Source of the DNA: Spirochaeta sp.
GTDB taxonomy: Bacteria; Spirochaetota; Spirochaetia; DSM-27196; Alkalispirochaetaceae
Length of the DNA stretch: 5,221 nt
Assembly (NCBI GenBank): GCA_027859055.1
Contig: JAQIBO010000511.1
Span: forward strand, 1-5,221
Direction: 5' to 3'
The stretch's first letter is position 1; the number at the start of each line of letters is the position of its first letter. Below are positions 1-4,695 of this stretch, piece after piece. A program made the position numbers and the translations under genes. A model generated the notes under the pieces. It was not told the DNA's origin. It was given only the letters and a program-made list of their open reading frames with translations, and did not search any database.

Positions 1-211
1 TCCCCTCGCCGCGTTGATCTCCCGGCAGGGGGCGGGGCGCGTCCAGATGGCCGCGTGCGTGTCTGCCCTCATGATGGTGGGGGTTGTCACGTTTCCGGTG
101 GACCGGGCGGTGTTCGGCACAAAGATCGCGCTGATCCGGAATTCCATGGCGTTCGTTTTCGCGCTGATCGTCGCGGGGGTTATCGCGATGGTCTTAGGAG
201 GGTTCGCGTGA
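1..211 (+). CDS. C-terminal part of a half-size permease (5' end outside window)
   Basis: The reading frame is open from base 2 and ends at TGA 209-211, leaving 69 visible residues. The true start lies upstream of the window; an internal TTG at 14 has no claim to be a start. The visible part holds a stretch like the pore loop of PF03773/DUF318 permeases (SRQGAGRVQ, matching KKGAGLGP in the full-length permease at 1301-2551). Then come a membrane segment (AACVSALMMVGVV), a loop with FPVD and FGTKIALIRN, and a last hydrophobic helix ending GGFA. The FPVD...FGTK..LIRN pattern is what I associate with the first partner of split permeases of this family. The next gene overlaps it by four bases (GTGA), implying translational coupling and probably a two-subunit membrane transporter. 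The substrate cannot be told from the sequence; the arsenic-type neighbourhood suggests a metalloid or metal. The membrane-protein nature is confident, the family moderately so. Confidence 0.75.
   Translation, partial: PLAALISRQGAGRVQMAACVSALMMVGVVTFPVDRAVFGTKIALIRNSMAFVFALIVAGVIAMVLGGFA
195..201 (+). promoter_or_regulatory. Shine-Dalgarno site deciding the GTG start at 208
   Basis: TAGGAGG is six bases before GTG 208-210. It lies inside the coding region of the preceding half-permease and supports a GTG start for the next gene over the upstream ATG at 55 in the same frame, which would give an arginine-rich, non-membrane leader. Confidence 0.85.
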
Positions 212-735
212 ACACCGTTTCTGTTCGACGATTAATAGGTCCGGTTGTCGCGTTGGCGCTCCTCGGAGGTGTTTGGATTCTGTCTCCAACCCATGGCGAA
301 GCCGCGATTGGTGTCATCGGGATGAGTCTTAAAGAGATGTTGCTGGTGATCCCGCCGGTGTTCATCCTACTCGGTCTGCTTGACGTATGGGTGTCCAGGG
401 AGCGTCTCATGCGCCACATGGGAGGGGCTGCCGGTGCCCGCGGAACGATTATCGCGTTTCTCATGGGGTCGGTCGCCGCGGGCCCGCTGTATGCGGCGTT
501 TCCCGTTGGCGTGGTCCTGATGCGGAAGGGGGCGAGCCTTTTCAACGTGATGGTTTTCATCGGAGCATGGTCGACGACGAAAGTTCCGATGTTTCTCTTT
601 GAATACGCCGCGTTGGGATCATGGTTCGCCGTAACGCGCCTTGCCGCCAATATTCCGGCGATCCTGATCATGAGTGCAATAATCGCCAAAATTATCCCCG
701 CCCACGAATATGAGGCGCTTGGACAGCAGGATTGA
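208..735 (+). CDS. Half-size permease, PF03773/DUF318-like, second subunit
   Basis: This 175-residue inner-membrane protein starts at GTG 208, overlapping the previous stop as GTGA. Predicted membrane segments lie at about 8-26, 42-60, 78-98, 112-133 and 138-162. The block SVAAGPLYAAFPVGVVLMRKGAS (residues 88-110) aligns without gaps with the Cys-Ser-Cys block of the full-length permease downstream (RKGAS with KKGAG, P99 with P128). It is therefore one repeat unit of the same fold, encoded as a separate polypeptide. Known full-length members carry two such units, so this gene and the truncated one before it plausibly form one transporter. It contains no cysteine at all: P93 and Y95 stand where the fused permease has its two cysteines. 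That suggests a different substrate or a structural role. The gene ends inside the -35 element of the promoter for the next operon. Assignment to the fold is good; the substrate is unknown. Confidence 0.88.
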   Translation: MNTVSVRRLIGPVVALALLGGVWILSPTHGEAAIGVIGMSLKEMLLVIPPVFILLGLLDVWVSRERLMRHMGGAAGARGTIIAFLMGSVAAGPLYAAFPVGVVLMRKGASLFNVMVFIGAWSTTKVPMFLFEYAALGSWFAVTRLAANIPAILIMSAIIAKIIPAHEYEALGQQD

Positions 736-760
736 CACCGAATATCCTTTGTTGTATATT
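732..760 (+). promoter_or_regulatory. Predicted sigma70-type promoter for the trx-trx-permease operon
   Basis: A perfect -35 hexamer TTGACA (732-737) and a -10 TATATT (755-760, one mismatch to TATAAT) are separated by exactly 17 bases. The -35 overlaps the TGA stop (733-735) of the half-permease. Transcription would start near 766-767, leaving a leader of about 27 bases with a strong ribosome site before ATG 794. The three genes downstream therefore probably have their own transcript, with or without read-through from the split permease. The -10 region also resembles the operator-like site before acr3 (4598-4619). Confidence 0.7.
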
Positions 761-783
761 AGACCAAATAACCACGAATGCAT

Positions 784-788
784 GGAGG
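784..788 (+). promoter_or_regulatory. Shine-Dalgarno site deciding the ATG start at 794
   Basis: GGAGG is five bases before ATG 794. An in-frame ATG at 782 would put this site inside the gene and leave no ribosome site of its own, so 794 is chosen. The paralogue downstream also begins M-x-IQILG, which agrees. Confidence 0.8.
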
Positions 789-793
789 ATAGT

Positions 794-1036
794 ATGGTAA
801 TTCAGATCCTGGGCTCAGGATGCCCCAACTGTAAGAAGCTGGAACAAAACGCCCGCGAGGCGGTGGAAACATTGGGCCTGACCGCGGAGTTTCAAAAGAT
901 AACCGAGTCAGACGAGATTCTCGAGATGGGCGTTATGCGAACGCCGGGATTCGCGATCGACGGAGAGGTGAAGAAATCGGGCCGCGTCCTTTCCCCGGAG
1001 GAAATCGTCGAGACGTTGAAAGAACACACCGCCTGA
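794..1036 (+). CDS. MTH895/TM0996-type mini-thioredoxin, CPNC
   Basis: An 80-residue cytoplasmic thioredoxin-fold protein of the small redox-active disulfide type (TIGR00412 / Thioredoxin_3). It has a first beta strand MVIQILG, a redox motif C10-P-N-C13 at the start of helix 1, and TPGFAIDGE at 50-58, where the cis-proline P51 should pack against the active site. Then come the last strand (GRVL) and a C-terminal helix. It has no signal peptide, so it acts in the cytoplasm, and its only cysteines are the active pair. It is first in a three-gene operon, with 14 bases to the next gene, a paralogue identical at 36 of 80 positions without gaps by my hand count. Members of this family often sit beside PF03773 permeases and ArsR genes. 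A role in reducing or handing over a thiol-bound metalloid, or keeping the permease cysteines reduced, is inference; no partner reductase is visible here. Confidence 0.92.
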   Translation: MVIQILGSGCPNCKKLEQNAREAVETLGLTAEFQKITESDEILEMGVMRTPGFAIDGEVKKSGRVLSPEEIVETLKEHTA

Positions 1037-1050
1037 TAGTCGGAGCGGCT

Positions 1051-1299
1051 ATGACGATACAAATACTGGGAACGGGCTGTCCCAAATGTAAATTGCTCAA
1101 AAAGAACTCCCTTGCAGCGGTAGAGCAACTCGATGGTGACGTCCGCATTGAGGAGGTCACCGATATGGATACGATGATGGAGATGGGAATGCTGGTATCT
1201 CCCGGATTTGCTATCGACGGAGAGCTGCTCAAGATGGGAAAAGTCCTGACGACCGAACAGGTTATAAACCTTGCCAAATCGCGGATGACGGAGGCGTAG
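1051..1299 (+). CDS. MTH895/TM0996-type mini-thioredoxin, CPKC (second copy)
   Basis: An 82-residue paralogue of the gene just upstream, with the same architecture. It has the first strand MTIQILG, the active site C10-P-K-C13, then the cis-proline segment SPGFAIDGE at 50-58 (P51) and a final helix. There are no other cysteines. The start ATG 1051 has a weaker CGGAG site at 1041-1045. The stop TAG is one base before the ATG of the permease, so the two are very likely translationally coupled. Against its sister, the dipeptide between the active cysteines changes from Pro-Asn to Pro-Lys. Residues 30-43 also differ strongly (acidic and methionine-rich here: EEVTDMDTMMEMGM). In thioredoxin-fold proteins such changes shift redox potential and partner choice, so the copies probably specialised. 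Cytoplasmic and redox-active by family; the exact substrate is unknown. Confidence 0.92.
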   Translation: MTIQILGTGCPKCKLLKKNSLAAVEQLDGDVRIEEVTDMDTMMEMGMLVSPGFAIDGELLKMGKVLTTEQVINLAKSRMTEA

Positions 1300-1300
1300 A

Positions 1301-2551
1301 ATGAGCGCACCACAAGAAACAGATACATCGGCTACGACCCGCCGAGGTATCTCCGACCTCTGGCAACGTTTCTGGGGTGACGGGAAAAACAAGCTCCTTG
1401 TCGGGATGGCGGGGGTGTTTCTCATCGCGTATTTCGTTCCCTGGTCCGCACCGCGGGTGTCCGCGGCGGTGCAGGAATCGTTTCTCATGCTCGGCGAGTA
1501 CGCCCGGGAGCACGTACTGTTGTGCCTCGTTCCGGCGTTCTTTATCGCCGGCGCGATCACCGTCTTTCTCAACCAGCAGTCGGTTATCAAGTACCTTGGA
1601 CCGGATGCCCCCAAATTGGTCGCGTACAGCGTCGCCTCGGTTTCGGGGACGATCCTGGCGGTCTGTTCCTGTACCGTTCTGCCCCTCTTTAAGGGCATTT
1701 ACAAGAAAGGCGCCGGGCTGGGTCCTGCGGTCAGTTTTCTGTACTCGGGACCGGCGATCAACATCCTGGCAATTATCCTCACCGCCAAAGTCCTGGGTCT
1801 CCAACTCGGTATTGCCCGTGCAGTGGGGGCGATCGCGTTTGCCTTCGTAATCGGTTTGCTGATGCAGCTCATCTTCTTCAGGGAGGATAAGGAGCGTGCC
1901 AGGAACGCGGCGATGTTTCAGTCCTTTGACGATGATGAAGAACGCGGCCTCGGCAAGATGGGCATATACATGGCCTCGATGATCGGTATCCTGGTATTTC
2001 TCAACTGGGCACCGTCGGGCGGTTCCGTGGCGTGGTGGGATTTTCTCTACCGGTGGAAATGGGCGATCAGCGGGGCGTTCGGCCTGGTGCTGCTCTATAC
2101 CCTGGTGAAATGGTTTAAAACGACCGAACTCGGCGACTGGGTCATCGCGACCCGTGATTTCGCGATCCAGATTTTGCCGCTCTTGTTCGGCGGTGTAATG
2201 GTCGCCGGGTTTCTCCTCGGTCGCCCCGGGCACATGGCGTTGATTCCGGAACAGTGGATCGCCGACCTGGTCGGTTCCAACTCCCTGGGAAGCAATCTGA
2301 TCGCATCCGTATCGGGTGCGTTGATGTACTTCGCGACGCTGACGGAAGTTCCCATTATGCAGGGACTCCTTGGCGCCGGAATGAACCAGGGGCCCGCGCT
2401 GGCGCTGCTCCTCGCCGGACCATCGCTTTCGCTGCCGTCGCTCCTGGTAATCGGCGGTGAGCTTGGCCCGCGCAAGACCCTAACCTATGTGGGACTTGTC
2501 GTTGTGATGTCCACCGCGGCGGGAATGTTCTACGGCAATCTGGTCGTGTAA
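1301..2551 (+). CDS. Full-length PF03773 (ArsP/DUF318) permease
   Basis: A 416-residue polytopic inner-membrane protein with GGAGG at 1290-1294, six bases before its ATG. It has about ten hydrophobic segments, with a charged cytoplasmic-type linker (REDKERARNAAMF...DDDEERG, about 194-217) between two halves. Each half carries a repeat unit: SVSGTILAVCSCTVLPLF from 113, and SVSGALMYFATLTEVPIM from 336. These align without gaps at an offset of 223 residues (P128/P351, G141-P142/G364-P365, G150-P151/G373-P374). C122 and C124 form a Cys-Ser-Cys in the first unit; the matching places in the second are A345 and L347, with E349 nearby. The only other cysteine is C75. Family members include ArsP, an exporter of trivalent methylarsenicals, and a Cu/Zn efflux branch; the thiol pair fits a thiophilic substrate. 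It is coupled to two mini-thioredoxins and faces an acr3-arsR operon. The permease family is confident; calling it arsP would be a guess, so no symbol is given. Confidence 0.94.
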   Translation: MSAPQETDTSATTRRGISDLWQRFWGDGKNKLLVGMAGVFLIAYFVPWSAPRVSAAVQESFLMLGEYAREHVLLCLVPAFFIAGAITVFLNQQSVIKYLGPDAPKLVAYSVASVSGTILAVCSCTVLPLFKGIYKKGAGLGPAVSFLYSGPAINILAIILTAKVLGLQLGIARAVGAIAFAFVIGLLMQLIFFREDKERARNAAMFQSFDDDEERGLGKMGIYMASMIGILVFLNWAPSGGSVAWWDFLYRWKWAISGAFGLVLLYTLVKWFKTTELGDWVIATRDFAIQILPLLFGGVMVAGFLLGRPGHMALIPEQWIADLVGSNSLGSNLIASVSGALMYFATLTEVPIMQGLLGAGMNQGPALALLLAGPSLSLPSLLVIGGELGPRKTLTYVGLVVVMSTAAGMFYGNLVV

Positions 2552-2613
2552 CGCAGCGCGAACCGAAAGAGATGGGCGGGACCGACGAGGGACCGTCGCC
2601 GCTCTTGCGTTAC
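2552..2613 (+). terminator. Possible bidirectional terminator between convergent operons (weak)
   Basis: This 62-base gap separates the stop codons of the permease (TAA 2549-2551) and osmC (TAG 2616-2614). It holds a small hairpin, CGACG (2583-2587) with CGTCG (2594-2598) and a six-base loop. A wider perfect inverted repeat, TAACGCA (2549-2555) with TGCGTTA (2606-2612), could close a longer stem. GGGACCG occurs twice, 11 bases apart (2578, 2589). There is no T-run on either strand, so this is not a textbook intrinsic terminator. Confidence 0.3.
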
Positions 2614-3027
2614 CTACGCCCGCTTCCACGAAAGCCGAACGTCCATCGCTTCCCTGAGTGTCGACAGAACGGTGCTGTTCCGGCCGGCGATTTCAAAGAT
2701 TCGGTCTATCTTCCCGTCATCGGCGGGTGACGCAACCGCTACTTCAATTTCCGCGGAAATCAACCGCGGAGGATCGGACTGCCGGACCCCCGCTACCGAT
2801 ACGTTCAGCTCCTCAAGCGTGATCTTACTGTTCCGCGCAACCAGTGTCAGGGAGGTGGTAATACACGTCCCCGCGGCGGCAAGGAGCGTCTCCGCCGCGT
2901 TGAACCCCCACGACAGGTCGCCGGCTTTGCACCCCAGGGTAATGGAGAAGTCGCGAACGCTCGCCGTGGTTCTGTTGCCGTCGGAATGACGCTGCAGCGT
3001 CACGGAATAGGTCTGTGTATCTGCCAT
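2614..3027 (-). CDS. OsmC/Ohr-family protein lacking the second catalytic cysteine
   Basis: A 137-residue cytoplasmic protein. The start ATG (complement of 3025-3027) has AGGAG seven bases upstream, and it begins MADTQTYSVT. The family core is clear: a beta-rich start, then GFNAAETLLAAAGTCITTSL (41-60), with C55 at the place of the peroxidatic cysteine at the head of the long central helix. Next come a segment LEELNVSVAGV and a final helix with NSTVLSTLREAMDV. In OsmC and Ohr hydroperoxide reductases that final helix usually starts with Cys-Pro-Val; here it is Ser118-Thr-Val, so the second cysteine is missing. C33 is an extra cysteine that might substitute. The gene is last in the acr3-arsR-osmC set, 32 bases after arsR. 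It could be a one-cysteine peroxidase using an outside thiol, or a non-peroxidase thiol protein of the YhfA type. Family sure, activity uncertain. Confidence 0.92.
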   Translation of the reverse strand: MADTQTYSVTLQRHSDGNRTTASVRDFSITLGCKAGDLSWGFNAAETLLAAAGTCITTSLTLVARNSKITLEELNVSVAGVRQSDPPRLISAEIEVAVASPADDGKIDRIFEIAGRNSTVLSTLREAMDVRLSWKRA

Positions 3028-3059
3028 GGAATACTCCTGTGTGAGATTTGGTCTCGCCG

Positions 3060-3473
3060 TCAGCGCGGCATCGTCTGGACGGAAATCCGGGTAGCCTGTT
3101 GCCTGGTCGTTTCCGCAACCTTCCACTCGCCGATCGTCTCGCAGGTATACCCGCTCGCTCGATAATCCGTCAGTCGCTCCAGGTCGGCAGCCAGTTCGGA
3201 CAGATCGGTGCGGGCGGCCTCCAGTATCGGATGTACGATCCGTCCCACCTCGGGCGCGGAGGATGGGTGGTAATGGACCCACAGACCGCGTCGCTCAGCG
3301 GTGAAGACGCCCGCCGTTTTGAGCCGGTTGAGGTGGCGGGACGCGTTAGACTGATTCACGCCGAGAACCGTTTCAATCTCACAGGCGCACAGGTCCCGGG
3401 CGACGGCAACAAGGTTTACCATGCGTATGCGCGTTTCGTCGCTCAACGCTTTCAGAACATCTATCGTACTCAT
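3060..3473 (-). CDS. arsR: ArsR/SmtB-family metalloid-responsive repressor
   Basis: A 137-residue winged-helix repressor. ALSDETRIRMVNLV (10-23) is the usual first helix of the family. DLCACEIETVL (27-37) matches the ELCVCDL metal-binding box of ArsR, giving C29 and C31. NQSNASRHLNRLKTAGVF (40-57) is the helix-turn-helix, followed by the wing (ERRGLWVHYHP). E. coli-type ArsR has a third thiol a few residues after the pair; here that place is not a cysteine, and the only other one is C111 in a C-terminal tail (SGYTCETIGEW) beyond the usual end. By family it binds DNA as a dimer and leaves it when As(III) or Sb(III) binds. It is 24 bases after acr3, with only a poor ribosome site (GAG 11 bases before ATG), so translation may depend on coupling to acr3. 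The likely target is the palindrome at 4598-4619, making the operon self-regulated. Confidence 0.95.
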   Translation of the reverse strand: MSTIDVLKALSDETRIRMVNLVAVARDLCACEIETVLGVNQSNASRHLNRLKTAGVFTAERRGLWVHYHPSSAPEVGRIVHPILEAARTDLSELAADLERLTDYRASGYTCETIGEWKVAETTRQQATRISVQTMPR

Positions 3474-3497
3474 ACTGTCACGATCTCGGCCACGCGA

Positions 3498-4583
3498 TCA
3501 CGCGGCCACACGCCGCTCAAAGTGTTCCCGGGTCCGATTCGTAAAGCGTACCAGACTCAACATGACCGGTACCTCCACAAGCACGCCGACGACGGTGACG
3601 AGGGCGGCTCCCGAGGTGAGTCCGAAAAGGCTGATCGCCACGGCAACCGCCAACTCGAAAAAATTGCTGGCGCCGATCATCGCGCCGGGGCCGGCGATCG
3701 GATGCGGAAGCTTCCACAACCACGCCCATCCATAGGCGATCGAATAGATGAAGTACGTCTGTACCACCAGCGGGACGGCGATCAGAACGATATGGAGCGG
3801 GTTGCGAAGGATAATCTCACCCTGAAAGGAAAACAGAATGATCAGCGTGAGAAGAAGCCCAACGACGGTGACGCCGTTGAATTTCGCGATAAAGACGTTC
3901 TCGAAGTAGTCGAGACCGCGGTGTTTTACGATGAGCACCCGGGATATCCATCCCGCCGCCAGGGGCAACACCACGAAAAGTCCAACCGACAGAAGTAACG
4001 TAGCCCAGGGTATGCTGATATTGCTGATGCCGAGGAGCAATGCAACGATCGGCGTAAACGCCACCAGGATAATGAGATCGTTTACCGCCACTTGAACCAG
4101 GGTGTACGCCGGGTCGCCGTCGGAGAGGTGACTCCAGACAAAGACCATCGCGGTGCAGGGTGCCGCACCGAGCAGCACCGCCCCAGCCAGGTACTCCGTC
4201 CCCAATGCGGGATCGATCCACGGTCGGAATACCACTTTCAGAAAAAACCACGCGATGACGTACATCGTAAACGGCTTGATAAGCCAGTTCGTGACGGTGG
4301 TCACCGTCAGCCCCTTGGGCCGTTTTGTCGCGCTGACGATACTGGCGAAATCAACTTTCAGCATCATCGGGTAAATCATCAGCCAAATGAGAACGGCCAC
4401 CGGAAGCGAAACCTGAGCGTATTCCATCCTGCTCAAGAACTCGGGAGCAGCGGGAAGGAATTGCCCGATCAATACACCGAGAACGATGCATGCGATCACC
4501 CAGACGGTCAGGTATTTTTCGAAAAAGCCGATTTTGCGGCTCGCTGTATCATCTGCAGACGAACTGTGCTGTGTATCACTCAT
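3498..4583 (-). CDS. acr3: ACR3-family arsenite efflux permease
   Basis: A 361-residue inner-membrane carrier that exports As(III) as arsenite using the membrane potential or proton gradient. About ten membrane segments are visible, the first near 24-43. Diagnostic blocks are YPMMLKVDF (71-79), GAAPCTAMVFVW (139-150) with C143, the cysteine known to be essential in ACR3 proteins, HLSDGDPAYTLVQVAVND (152-169), MIGASNFFELAVAVAISLFG (302-321) and VGVLVEVPVML (332-342) with the conserved E337. It starts at ATG 4583 with AAGGA upstream. C143 and C32 are the only cysteines I see. A soluble N-terminal stretch of about 20 residues precedes the first helix. It is the first gene of acr3-arsR-osmC, behind a promoter with an operator-like palindrome. 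The ACR3 assignment is very strong. The symbol arsB is sometimes used for this family but is ambiguous. Confidence 0.97.
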   Translation of the reverse strand: MSDTQHSSSADDTASRKIGFFEKYLTVWVIACIVLGVLIGQFLPAAPEFLSRMEYAQVSLPVAVLIWLMIYPMMLKVDFASIVSATKRPKGLTVTTVTNWLIKPFTMYVIAWFFLKVVFRPWIDPALGTEYLAGAVLLGAAPCTAMVFVWSHLSDGDPAYTLVQVAVNDLIILVAFTPIVALLLGISNISIPWATLLLSVGLFVVLPLAAGWISRVLIVKHRGLDYFENVFIAKFNGVTVVGLLLTLIILFSFQGEIILRNPLHIVLIAVPLVVQTYFIYSIAYGWAWLWKLPHPIAGPGAMIGASNFFELAVAVAISLFGLTSGAALVTVVGVLVEVPVMLSLVRFTNRTREHFERRVAA

Positions 4584-4597
4584 AAAACATCCTTGAT

Positions 4598-4619
4598 TGA
4601 GTATATGACCATATAATCA
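4598..4619. promoter_or_regulatory. Palindromic operator-like site, probable ArsR target
   Basis: A 22-base near-perfect inverted repeat. Core arms TATATG (4602-4607) and CATATA (4610-4615) face each other across two bases, and outer TGA (4598-4600) and TCA (4617-4619) continue the symmetry after one mismatch; ten of eleven base pairs match. AT-rich palindromes with a two-base centre are typical ArsR/SmtB operators. It covers the predicted -10 of acr3, so a bound repressor would block polymerase. Confidence 0.65.
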
Positions 4620-4639
4620 TGTACCGCGGAAGCGGTCAA
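4610..4639 (-). promoter_or_regulatory. Predicted promoter of acr3-arsR-osmC
   Basis: On the minus strand, TTGACC (4639-4634, five of six to consensus) is followed after 18 bases by TATATG (4615-4610, four of six). The -10 is the right arm of the palindrome at 4598-4619. A small hairpin, ACCGC/GCGGT with a four-base loop (4623-4636), lies in the spacer. The -10 is weak, so the exact register could be off by one or two bases. Confidence 0.5.
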
Positions 4640-4647
4640 GGGCGTCA

Positions 4648-4695
4648 AAAATGCGAGGCGACTAAAATGTGAGCCGTCTAAAACGTGGGCGGCGA
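4648..4695. repeat. Three imperfect 16-bp tandem repeats over the regulator gene's stop
   Basis: Three adjacent 16-base units start at 4648, 4664 and 4680, each opening AAAA. The first two, AAAATGCGAGGCGACT and AAAATGTGAGCCGTCT, share 13 of 16 bases; the third (AAAACGTGGGCGGCGA) shares about 10 of 16 with the second. The array runs from the intergenic space through the TAG stop (4680-4678) into the last codons of the XRE-cupin gene. It could be old slippage duplication or a protein-binding array; I cannot tell which. Confidence 0.45.

Noticed and set aside
55..207. Upstream ATG extension of the half-permease to position 55
   Set aside because: The extra residues are Arg/Gly-rich and overlap the previous membrane-protein frame. 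The GTG at 208 has a perfect ribosome site at the right distance.
741..760. AATAT...ATATT inverted repeat as an independent operator
   Set aside because: The arms are five AT-only bases apart by ten; this is likely by chance in an AT-rich promoter, and the similarity to the acr3 site is a better lead.
892..1698. Minus-strand open frame of 268 codons
   Set aside because: It is antisense to three well-supported plus-strand features, with no family motif and no ribosome site that fits.
1262..2233. Long open frame of 323 codons on the minus strand
   Set aside because: It lies wholly antisense to the second mini-thioredoxin and the permease. The product is a charged Arg/Asp/Glu/Gln-rich string with no domain pattern, as expected for a shadow of a membrane-protein gene.
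2614..3282. Longer 222-residue version of the OsmC gene
   Set aside because: The extension runs back over the end of arsR, has no OsmC similarity, and the ATG at 3027 has its own AGGAG site and the family's usual length.
3048..3998. Plus-strand open frame of 316 codons over arsR and acr3
   Set aside because: Composition is hydrophilic and disordered-looking, no motif is recognised, and it is antisense to two clear family members.
4623..4636. ACCGC-GGAA-GCGGT hairpin read as a terminator for the XRE-cupin gene
   Set aside because: The stem is only five base pairs with no T-run after it, and it falls in the spacer of the predicted acr3 promoter.
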